Below, in pieces: positions 47,179 through 54,071 of a DNA stretch of 64,000 nucleotides. Origin of the DNA: Planctomycetota bacterium (GTDB lineage: Bacteria; Planctomycetota; Phycisphaerae; Phycisphaerales; UBA1924). The stretch lies in assembly GCA_018968885.1 (NCBI GenBank), contig JAGWZK010000002.1:1-64000 (forward strand). Reading direction: 5' to 3'. The notes beneath the pieces were generated by a model that saw only the letters and a list, made by a program, of their open reading frames with translations, made no database searches and was not told the origin of the DNA. The position numbers and the translations under genes are program-made. Within the stretch, counting starts at the first letter, position 1; every line of letters begins with the position of its first letter.

Positions 47179-48270
47179 TCAGGTCAATGTCGGATAATCC
47201 GTGTACCCCTTGGGCCCGGCGGAATAGAACGTCGATTCATCCGGCGCGTTATACGGCCCGCCAAGTTTGATGCGGTTCGGCAGATCCGGATTCGCAATAA
47301 ACAACTTTCCAAAGGCCACCGCATCCGCCTCACCCCGCGTCAGATACCCCTCGGCTTCCTTCGGTGACAACCGCCCGTTCGTAATCAATGTCCCTTTGTA
47401 CAAACCCCTGTAGTGCGCAATCGGCGTGTTCACCCGCAACTTGCTCTCTTCCGGCTCCAGCGCCCGCATGATGTGTGCGTACATCAGGGGCAACTCATTC
47501 AGTCGCTCCACCACATATGAAAAGGTCTCTTCGGCCCCCTCTGGCTGCATGCCGTGGTAGTTGGCGTTCGGCGACAATCTCACGCCGACACGCCCCGGCC
47601 CCCACTCTTTCACCACAGCTTCCAACGCCTCCAACAGCAACCTCGCTCGATTCTCCACGCTTCCACCATATCGATCGCTGCGCTGGTTCGACCCCTGCCT
47701 CAAAAACTGCTCAAAGATATACCCATTCGCCCCGTGCACCTCCACACCATCAAACCCTGCATCCATCGCGTTGCTCGCCCCAATCCGAAACTGCTCCACA
47801 ATCCCCACCACTTCATCCGTCTCTAGCGCCCTGGGCACGGGATACGCCACTCGGCCCCCACTCGGCACATGCACCGTTCCATCACTGGCGATCGCCGATG
47901 GCCCCACCGGTGCAACACCCTGTGGCTGGTACTCCGAGTGCGAAATTCGCCCCACATGCCATAGTTGCATCACGATTCGTCCGCCACGCGCATGCACCGC
48001 ATCGGTCACGCGCCGCCATCCAGCCACGTGCCGCGATGTGTAAATCCCCGGCGTGTTCGGATACCCATGGCCAAACGGCGACACCGGTGTCGCCTCAGAA
48101 ATGATCAGCCCCGCGCTCGCCCGCTGCGCGTAATACTCGGCCATCAACTCCGTCGGCACAAATCCCTCGCCAGAGCGGCACCTGGTCAACGGTGCCATCA
48201 TCACACGATTCGGTGCCACAACCTTTCCCAGCGTCAACGGCTCAAGCAACTTCATAGGTGAACTTGTCAT
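47179..48270 (-). CDS. Old yellow enzyme (NADH:flavin oxidoreductase, NemA-like)
   Basis: 363 residues, a TIM-barrel flavoenzyme. Seen: RVMMAPLTRCRS (FMN site), GLIISEATPVSPFGHGYP, MQLWHVGRISH, the active-site pair in VEVHGANGYIFEQFL (His/Asn), RYGGSVENRARLLLEAL (phosphate site) and GEADAVAFGKLFIANPDL. It reduces activated C=C bonds, quinones or nitro esters with NAD(P)H, and probably acts in electrophile detoxification. It shares a strand with two SDR genes, one upstream and one broken downstream. Confidence 0.9.
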   Translation of the reverse strand: MTSSPMKLLEPLTLGKVVAPNRVMMAPLTRCRSGEGFVPTELMAEYYAQRASAGLIISEATPVSPFGHGYPNTPGIYTSRHVAGWRRVTDAVHARGGRIVMQLWHVGRISHSEYQPQGVAPVGPSAIASDGTVHVPSGGRVAYPVPRALETDEVVGIVEQFRIGASNAMDAGFDGVEVHGANGYIFEQFLRQGSNQRSDRYGGSVENRARLLLEALEAVVKEWGPGRVGVRLSPNANYHGMQPEGAEETFSYVVERLNELPLMYAHIMRALEPEESKLRVNTPIAHYRGLYKGTLITNGRLSPKEAEGYLTRGEADAVAFGKLFIANPDLPNRIKLGGPYNAPDESTFYSAGPKGYTDYPTLT

Positions 48271-48308
48271 AAGGGCCTTTGGATGTCGCCAACCTCATCC
48301 AGTCACCA

Positions 48309-49136
48309 TCAAAACTCTGTCGCCGCCCCCTGTGCCTCCCACGCTTCCAACTCCCTCAAGACACTTGCCTGCTTCCGCCTCACTTTGCCGATCGCATACT
48401 TCCCAAGCGCCAGCCGCAACGGCGGCCGCTCGTGATCCACCAGAGACACGATCAATGCCGCCGCTTTAGCCGGATCACCCGGCTGCTTGCCATTCACACC
48501 ATCCAGAAACGCCGCGAACTTCCCAACCGTCGGCTGATACTCCGCAATCGTCCCCGCTGCTCGATCCATCGACCGCGCGATGAAATCCGTGCGAAACGGT
48601 CCGGGCTGCACCAGCATCACCCGCACTCCAAACGGCTTCACCTCTGCCGCGACGGACTCACTCACCCCTTCCAATCCATACTTTGCCCCGCCGTACACGC
48701 TGAACCCCGCATAATTTTCAATCGCCGCTGCGGCAGACATATTGATGATGTGCCCACTCTTCTGCGCTCTCATCACCGGAAGCACCGCCCGCATGGTGTG
48801 AATCGGCCCCATCAGATTCGTTTCGATGTTTCGCCGAATCTGCTCAGTCGAACACTCCTCCAGCGACCCGATCAACCCATACCCCGCGTTGTTCACCAGC
48901 ACATCGATCCGCCCGCACTCGCGCACCACCTCATCCACCACGCTCTTCACCTGCGCTTCATCTGTCACATCCATCGCCATGACGGAAACACTCCCCGCCA
49001 TCCCCTCTGGCATCACAAACCCCGACGGGTTCCGCATCGTCGCGACAACAACATCCCCCCGGGCTGCCGCGGCACGAACCAACTCCAACCCAAAGCCCGA
49101 CGAACAACCAGTGATGAGCCACACGCGCGCAGCCAT
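48309..49136 (-). CDS. SDR-family oxidoreductase
   Basis: 275 residues of classical SDR type: WLITGCSSGFGLELV (TGxxxGxG), MDVTDEAQV, VLVNNAGYGLIG, the catalytic Ser in INMSAAAAIENYAGF and YGGAKYGLEG (YxxxK). Its substrate is unknown; similar proteins act on aldehydes, steroids or retinoid-like compounds. It lies 38 bases upstream of the old yellow enzyme gene on the same strand, so a joint detoxification role is plausible. Confidence 0.87.
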   Translation of the reverse strand: MAARVWLITGCSSGFGLELVRAAAARGDVVVATMRNPSGFVMPEGMAGSVSVMAMDVTDEAQVKSVVDEVVRECGRIDVLVNNAGYGLIGSLEECSTEQIRRNIETNLMGPIHTMRAVLPVMRAQKSGHIINMSAAAAIENYAGFSVYGGAKYGLEGVSESVAAEVKPFGVRVMLVQPGPFRTDFIARSMDRAAGTIAEYQPTVGKFAAFLDGVNGKQPGDPAKAAALIVSLVDHERPPLRLALGKYAIGKVRRKQASVLRELEAWEAQGAATEF

Positions 49137-49217
49137 AACCCCTCCTGAAGGTGCTTCAAGATCCCCCGACCCCTCTACTTCGCTGCAATCGTCGCGTTGG
49201 ATGTTCGGTGTCCACCT

Positions 49218-50330
49218 CTACCTCATCACCAACTGCTCACCCAACTTCACCGCCTCTACCGCATTCCGCGCAAATCCATCCGCCCCGAACAATCTCCACA
49301 CCTCCGGCGCATCCCAGAACGCATTCCCACCCACTATGATCTTCACCTGTCTGCCCGTGCGGCTCGACCGCTCGCACGTCGCCCGCAACACCGCGATCGT
49401 GTCTTCCACCGCGCGCAAATGCACCGGCAACGCCGCCGAGATCGCCACCAGGTCCGCCTGAAAATCTTTCACCCCCATGGCCAGATCCTCCGCTGGCACC
49501 GACGCACCCAGGTACACCACCCGCCAACCCGCCAACTCAAAGAAATCCGCCACCATCCGCAAGCCCAGATCATGCGTGTTCTCTTCCACGCTCGCCGCCA
49601 GCATCACCCTCCCATTCGAAGGCGCCGCCTGCGCCAACGGCAGAATCTGGCTCATCACCATCAGCGTCGTCGCCGTGGAAAAATGCTCCTCCGCGACGTT
49701 TACCTCCCCCATGTGCCACATCCGACCCAGTTCTCTCTGCACCGGCACAAAGATTTCCGTATACGCCTCGGGCACGCTGATCTGGCCCGCGCTCACCGCA
49801 CCCACCACCACTCGGCTCGCCCTCACCCGATCCCCCTGCAAGATTGCCAGCAAATACTCCGCCGCCAACCGATGATGCCGCGACTCCACCGTCAATCGCG
49901 AAGGCGCTTCGATTGGTCCAGTGTGCAATCGCTGCCGCGCCAGTTCCAGAGCGACCTGCACCAGCGGAGCATCCTGCGGATCAACCTCTGGCAAGATCGT
50001 CGCCCAAAGCGCCGTCAACGAATGTTCCAGATCCGCCACAGGCACCTGCCGCGCCACAAAAGCAATCTTCGCCCAAGCTAGCTGATTCGCAAAGATCTCC
50101 GGCTGCGCCGCATCGACCGCCGCCGCCAACTCCCCGATCCGCCCCGCCAGATGCTCGCGCCAATGCTCCTGCGGCACAGGTCCATACCGCTTGGCCGCCT
50201 CCGAAAACTGCTTCACCAGATACCACGCCGCCCGCTCTCCCAATTCCTTCTGACGCGACCACAACAACTGCGCCAGAAACTGGTGCTGCTCAGTCCGTAA
50301 ACCAGGGTTGGCCGATTGGCCTCGTGTCAT
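49218..50330 (-). CDS. Cobalamin-binding protein with CarH-like light-sensor motif, no DNA-binding domain
   Basis: 370 residues. An N-terminal helical part of unknown type (1-135) is followed by a helical B12-binding-2 cap (about 140-240) and a Rossmann-like B12-binding domain (about 245-370). The cap contains MWHMGEVNVAEEHFSTATT, which fits the W-x9-EH motif of light-sensing CarH/LitR proteins; the next domain has ENTHDLGLRMVADFF, whose His would be the lower cobalt ligand, and VVYLGASVPAEDLA. Unlike CarH it lacks a MerR helix-turn-helix, so it should signal through a partner. Corrinoid methyltransferase relatives are the alternative. Confidence 0.8.
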   Translation of the reverse strand: MTRGQSANPGLRTEQHQFLAQLLWSRQKELGERAAWYLVKQFSEAAKRYGPVPQEHWREHLAGRIGELAAAVDAAQPEIFANQLAWAKIAFVARQVPVADLEHSLTALWATILPEVDPQDAPLVQVALELARQRLHTGPIEAPSRLTVESRHHRLAAEYLLAILQGDRVRASRVVVGAVSAGQISVPEAYTEIFVPVQRELGRMWHMGEVNVAEEHFSTATTLMVMSQILPLAQAAPSNGRVMLAASVEENTHDLGLRMVADFFELAGWRVVYLGASVPAEDLAMGVKDFQADLVAISAALPVHLRAVEDTIAVLRATCERSSRTGRQVKIIVGGNAFWDAPEVWRLFGADGFARNAVEAVKLGEQLVMR

Positions 50331-50382
50331 CGCTGCATCATCCTATTCCAAGGCCGAAGCCAGACGGATGCACAGACTGACG

Positions 50383-51054
50383 CTACATCTTCCTTTCGAC
50401 ACGCCGCAATACCTTCGCGATCAATACCGCCACCACCGCGCCCAGCAGAGGACCCGCGACATAGATCCACCACTCCGCCACAAACCCCGAAGCGAAGAAC
50501 GGTCCCAATGAACGCGCCGGGTTCATCGAAGCTCCCGTTACCGGACCGCCCACCAAGGCATCCAGGAATACTACGAGTCCTGCAGTAGCTGGTTTCCACT
50601 TTCCCGGCGCAAGTATTACGGACAAGAGCAGCGCCGCCGTCATGCTCAATTCAAGCAGCACCCCTCCAGTCAGCGGCACTCCGGCATCAAGTCGTGTCTG
50701 AACATGCTTCAACTGCCAATCCATTGGGAAGATCAACTTCAGCAAGAGCGCAGCCAACACGCCGCCAAGAAGTTGCGCGATGACGTACAACACGCTTTCT
50801 AGATTCGTGACCTCACCTCGCAGCCGCGCTGCCAACGTCGCCGCAGGATTGATGTGTCCACCGGAAATCGGACCCAGCAATGAACACGCGCCAGCTACCA
50901 CGCCCCCAAAAACAAGGGAGATCATGACGTGCTCAAACTTGGTGTTACCAACAAACACAATCGCCGCCCCCGGCCCAAACAGCACCAGGAAAAACGTCCC
51001 CACACATTCAGCCAGAAATCGTGAGAACAAAGTACGGTTGAGTTCTTGCGGCAT
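50383..51054 (-). CDS. aqpS: Aquaglyceroporin of the arsenic operon
   Basis: 223 residues with six membrane helices and both half-helix NPA motifs: GGHINPAATLAARL and ASMNPARSLGPFF. The MIP family conducts water, glycerol and, in ars operons, arsenite. Here it is the last gene of arsR-arsC-arsM-aqpS, 13 bases after arsM, with GGAGG before its ATG; AqpS in Sinorhizobium lets As(III) made by ArsC leave the cell. Selectivity residues were not checked. It ends in TAG, showing that TAG is a normal stop codon here. Confidence 0.85.
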   Translation of the reverse strand: MPQELNRTLFSRFLAECVGTFFLVLFGPGAAIVFVGNTKFEHVMISLVFGGVVAGACSLLGPISGGHINPAATLAARLRGEVTNLESVLYVIAQLLGGVLAALLLKLIFPMDWQLKHVQTRLDAGVPLTGGVLLELSMTAALLLSVILAPGKWKPATAGLVVFLDALVGGPVTGASMNPARSLGPFFASGFVAEWWIYVAGPLLGAVVAVLIAKVLRRVERKM

Positions 51055-51067
51055 CGTTCCTCCAGCC

Positions 51068-52060
51068 CTACTTCCTGGCCGCGATATCCAGCGATGTCAC
51101 ATAATCTGAAATCGTTTTTCCCGCTGGCAAACTGCTCGCGATCTTCTTATACAGCGGATCCTGCCAATCCGTCATCGCCTTCACATACTCCGGCTTGGCC
51201 GTCAGCACAATCTCTCGCAATCCAGCCGCCATCATCTGCTCCCGCGTCTCCTCGACCAGCACCGCCCCCGCCACACACCCCACCAACGCCGCCACATCCG
51301 CCACCACTTCCGCTGGCAGCGGCTGCACCAGCGCCAGATCAGACACCGCCACCCGTCCTCCCGGCTTCAACACCCGTGCAATCTCCTTCCACACCCGCTC
51401 CTTATCCGGGCTCAGATTCAACACGCAATTCGAAATCACCACATCCGCTGAAGCGTCCGCCAGCGGCAGATTCTCGATCTCCCCCAATCGAAACTCCACA
51501 TTCCGCAGCCCTGATCTCGCGGCATACGTCTCCACATTCTGCCGCGCCTTGCTCAACATCTCCGGCGTCATATCGACACCAATGACCCGCCCGCTCGCAC
51601 CCACCTTAGGACCTGCCAGAAAGCAGTCAAATCCCCCACCACTCCCCAAATCCACAACCACTTCACCCACCTTCAGTGCTGCAATCGCAGTCGGGTTGCC
51701 GCAAGACAACCCCATGTTCGCTCCCTCGGGCAGCGCATGCAGATCCTCACCTGCATAACCAACCGCAAACGCCACCTGCTCCGCCGTCAGCGTCGATCCG
51801 CCACAACATCCTCCGCCACCACCTCCAGCACTCGGTCCACAACATCCGCCGCTCTGCGCCGGCTTCTGCATTCCGGCCTGCTCATCTTGATGCGCCGATG
51901 TCGTAAATAGACCCACATTCGCGATCGCCGCATACCCCTGCCTTACCAACTCTCGCATGTCACTCGCCACCTGCTTCTCACCCTTTGGCGCGCAGCAATC
52001 TGGTCCACAGCTTGCCCCGCTTTTGCTCTCAACCTTTGATCCGTTTGCTTCGGTCTTCAT
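51068..52060 (-). CDS. arsM: Arsenite S-adenosylmethionine methyltransferase
   Basis: 330 residues. Methylates As(III) stepwise using SAM, giving volatile or less retained species. Motif I is VVVDLGSGGGFDCFLAG. The three conserved arsenic-binding Cys are in GLSCGNPTA, ISNCVLNLSPDKERVW and VGCVAGAV. A long N-terminal extension (1-95) carries Cys pairs, CGPDCC and GGCCGP with a Gly run and CCGG, probably binding metal. It starts 3 bases after the arsC stop (AAGGAG upstream) and is followed by aqpS. Confidence 0.92.
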   Translation of the reverse strand: MKTEANGSKVESKSGASCGPDCCAPKGEKQVASDMRELVRQGYAAIANVGLFTTSAHQDEQAGMQKPAQSGGCCGPSAGGGGGGCCGGSTLTAEQVAFAVGYAGEDLHALPEGANMGLSCGNPTAIAALKVGEVVVDLGSGGGFDCFLAGPKVGASGRVIGVDMTPEMLSKARQNVETYAARSGLRNVEFRLGEIENLPLADASADVVISNCVLNLSPDKERVWKEIARVLKPGGRVAVSDLALVQPLPAEVVADVAALVGCVAGAVLVEETREQMMAAGLREIVLTAKPEYVKAMTDWQDPLYKKIASSLPAGKTISDYVTSLDIAARK

Positions 52061-52063
52061 ACG

Positions 52064-52540
52064 TCACTCCTTGTCTTGTTGTGTCTTCTTTTCTGGTAAC
52101 CACGAAGGCCAGTGCTCTATGAAATCGCGAATCTCATCTCGCACTCGCCGATAGTGCCCAAGCCCCTCTTCCTCCGTCTTTGCCTCTCGCGCCAATCGCG
52201 GCGGGTCATCAAACCCCCGATGCATCACCAACGCCCCCGGCATAGTCGGGCACGCTTCATGCGCGGAATCGCACACCGTCACCACCAGATCCAACTTCAC
52301 ACCGGCAAACTCATCGATGTGCTTGGACCGCTGTCCAGTCACATCGATCCCCACTTCTTTCATCACCTGCACCATCAATGGGTTCAATCCGTGCGGCTGC
52401 GTGCCTGCAGATTCCACGCTCGCCACCCCTGCCAGCAGCACTCTTCCAAACCCTTCTGCCATCTGACTGCGGCACGAGTTTCCCGTGCACAAAAAGAGCA
52501 CACGGGGCAACTCGCTAGTTTGTCCGGATGCACTCATCAT
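52064..52540 (-). CDS. arsC: Arsenate reductase, thioredoxin-coupled LMW-phosphatase type
   Basis: 158 residues. Reduces As(V) to As(III). The P-loop is LFLCTGNSCRSQMAEGF (nucleophile Cys in CX5R); VVTVCDSAHEACPTMPG gives the two further Cys (C-x6-C) of the intramolecular disulfide relay that thioredoxin resolves. The ATG at 52540 overlaps the arsR stop (ATGA), so it is translationally coupled. A longer frame to 52588 lies within arsR and is not used. The thioredoxin gene at 11287 could supply the reductant. Confidence 0.92.
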   Translation of the reverse strand: MMSASGQTSELPRVLFLCTGNSCRSQMAEGFGRVLLAGVASVESAGTQPHGLNPLMVQVMKEVGIDVTGQRSKHIDEFAGVKLDLVVTVCDSAHEACPTMPGALVMHRGFDDPPRLAREAKTEEEGLGHYRRVRDEIRDFIEHWPSWLPEKKTQQDKE

Positions 52541-52962
52541 GCGCAGCACCCCTCGGCGCAGCATCCCCCACTCCCATTCGATGCACACTCATCCAGCGCA
52601 TCAGCTAAGCCGCGCAGTGCTCCGCTCACATGCTCAAATCGCACGTGATACAAGCGACTCCTCCCCTGCCGCTCCAGCCCGACGATGCCCGCCGCTTCCA
52701 GAATCGCCAGATGCCGCGAAACCACTGAAAGATCCACATCACAGCATTCACCGATCTCGCTCACACTGCATGACCTCGCGCACTTGGCCAGACACGCCAA
52801 CAGCCGCAACCGTGTCTCATCCGAGAGCGCGCGAAACAACTCAGGAACAAGCAATGCATCCAACCGCGACACGCGCCCAACCGCCTGTAACGGCGTTGCC
52901 GGAGGAGTTGCTTTGTTCCGTCCTGACTGCTTGTTGCTGCTACTTCGTTTTATTGATTGCAT
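52537..52962 (-). CDS. arsR: ArsR-family arsenic-responsive repressor
   Basis: 141 residues from the ATG at 52962. A winged helix-turn-helix of the ArsR/SmtB type: LFRALSDETRLRLLACLAK, the recognition region CSVSEIGECCDVDLSVVSR (the CC pair lies where ArsR proteins carry As(III)-binding Cys) and GRSRLYHVRFE. The C-terminus adds GGCCAEGCC. It should repress its own operon until As(III) binds. An upstream ATG at 52980 would lie before the predicted transcription start, so 52962 is preferred; a GTG near residue 30 is another option. Confidence 0.9.
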   Translation of the reverse strand: MQSIKRSSSNKQSGRNKATPPATPLQAVGRVSRLDALLVPELFRALSDETRLRLLACLAKCARSCSVSEIGECCDVDLSVVSRHLAILEAAGIVGLERQGRSRLYHVRFEHVSGALRGLADALDECASNGSGGCCAEGCCA

Positions 52963-52976
52963 ACTTGTGCAAGTAT
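52961..52976. promoter_or_regulatory. Probable ArsR operator
   Basis: ATACTTG-TG-CAAGTAT is a perfect inverted repeat. It covers the -10 box of the ars promoter and reaches the arsR start codon, so repressor binding would block RNA polymerase. Confidence 0.65.
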
Positions 52977-53000
52977 ACATCTATAAGTCGGGAGAGTCAA
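52972..53000 (-). promoter_or_regulatory. ars operon promoter
   Basis: Reading leftward, TTGACT (52995-53000) and TATACT (52972-52977) are 17 bases apart, close to the sigma-70 consensus. The transcript would start near 52965, so the arsR mRNA is almost leaderless. Confidence 0.75.
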
Positions 53001-53025
53001 CTCGTGCATCACCAGCACAAAAACA

Positions 53026-53053
53026 CACACGCGTGCCCGAAAGCACGCGTGTG
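53026..53053 (-). terminator. Intrinsic terminator of the LEA-like lipoprotein gene
   Basis: CACACGCGTG (53026-53035) pairs perfectly with CACGCGTGTG (53044-53053) over an 8-base loop. Read leftward TGTTTTTGTGC follows. It lies 30 bases after the leftward stop at 53083, insulating the ars promoter. Confidence 0.8.
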
Positions 53054-53082
53054 GATCATCTCAAATTGTCATGAATCAGAAC

Positions 53083-53736
53083 TTACTCAAACAGCTTGAA
53101 GTTCTTGATCGCATCCGCCAGGCCCGGCACCTTCGACAAAGCGCCATCCTTGGTGATCCGCTCCGCCTGCGCCTTGAACTTGCTCACCGCGGCATCAATC
53201 TGGGGCTTGAATTCCTTCATCAGGTTCGCCTTCATGTCCGCCGGAGCAGCGCTCAGGGTCGCGACATAGCCGCTCACCTTGGCCATCTGATCCTTCAGAG
53301 CCGGCATCGCCTTGGTCGCGTCCTCAACGCTCTTGATGTTGCTGAGGGAATCGGTCAGCTTGGTCAACTCGGTGGGATAAGACCCCGCCGCGCCCTTGGC
53401 CTTGGCCATCATGTCGCCAGCCACTTCCTTCAGCTTCTCGCCGCCAGCAATCATGGCATCGCCCGTCTTGTTGGCTGCGTCCTTGGCCATGTCCTTGGTC
53501 GCATCCGCCGCCTTGCCGGCTGCGTCCTTCGTCGCATCGACCGCCTTACCCGCGGCGTCCTTGGCCTTATCCGCCGCCGCCTTGGTTGCATCAGCCGTCT
53601 TGGCCGCCGCGTCCTTGGCCGCACCCTCAACGCTCTTGGCGGCGTCGGTCAGCGATTTGGACACATCCTTTTTCTCCTCGCAGCCGGTGATGATCAGGCC
53701 AGCGGAAAGCAATGCGAGTACAGCAACGTTCTTCAT
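53083..53736 (-). CDS. LEA-like Lys/Ala/Asp-rich helical lipoprotein
   Basis: 217 residues from the ATG at 53736 (AAGGAG 6 bases upstream). Lipoprotein signal peptide with lipobox IITGC. Residues 30-110 are a low-complexity amphipathic helix built from near 11-residue units such as AKDAAGKAVDATKD and AGKAADATKDMAKD, like group 3 LEA (late embryogenesis abundant) proteins. The rest is also helical. LEA-like proteins protect membranes and proteins during drying or salt stress; here the protein would sit on the envelope. It has its own terminator and is separate from the ars operon. Confidence 0.75.
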   Translation of the reverse strand: MKNVAVLALLSAGLIITGCEEKKDVSKSLTDAAKSVEGAAKDAAAKTADATKAAADKAKDAAGKAVDATKDAAGKAADATKDMAKDAANKTGDAMIAGGEKLKEVAGDMMAKAKGAAGSYPTELTKLTDSLSNIKSVEDATKAMPALKDQMAKVSGYVATLSAAPADMKANLMKEFKPQIDAAVSKFKAQAERITKDGALSKVPGLADAIKNFKLFE

Positions 53737-54071
53737 TTCAAGCTCCTTCATAGATGGACACCACTCGCGGCCGCATGGGGGTTGCGTGCCGCGAGCCGAG
53801 TCTGGACTCCCCCGGAATCGAGGAGCTCCCACTCACACATGTACCTTCCCCCAAAACACAACGTGCCAACACCGGCACGGGTTCGTCACAAATGCTAGGC
53901 CCGGTAACTCACCAAACACTCCACTTGACACACTATTCGGTTTATGGTAGCATACGCACAAATCCCTCACCTCGACCTCGCCTCACGTTCTCCTGTATCT
54001 TCACGAGTTCACAATCCCCTGCACCAACCACCGGCGTCGACTACCGGTGTTGATTCGGAGTTCTCAACATC
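53737..54071. other. 335-base divergent promoter region (LEA-like lipoprotein / OPT transporter)
   Basis: Contains the OPT promoter (53925-53953) and presumably that of the lipoprotein. Between the promoter and the OPT start, CACCGG/CCGGTG forms a small hairpin in the leader near 54025-54050. No gene is supported. Confidence 0.5.
53925..53953 (+). promoter_or_regulatory. Promoter of the OPT transporter gene
   Basis: TTGACA (53925-53930), a perfect -35, and TAGCAT (53948-53953) are 17 bases apart. This gives a leader of roughly 110 bases before the ATG at 54072. Confidence 0.7.
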
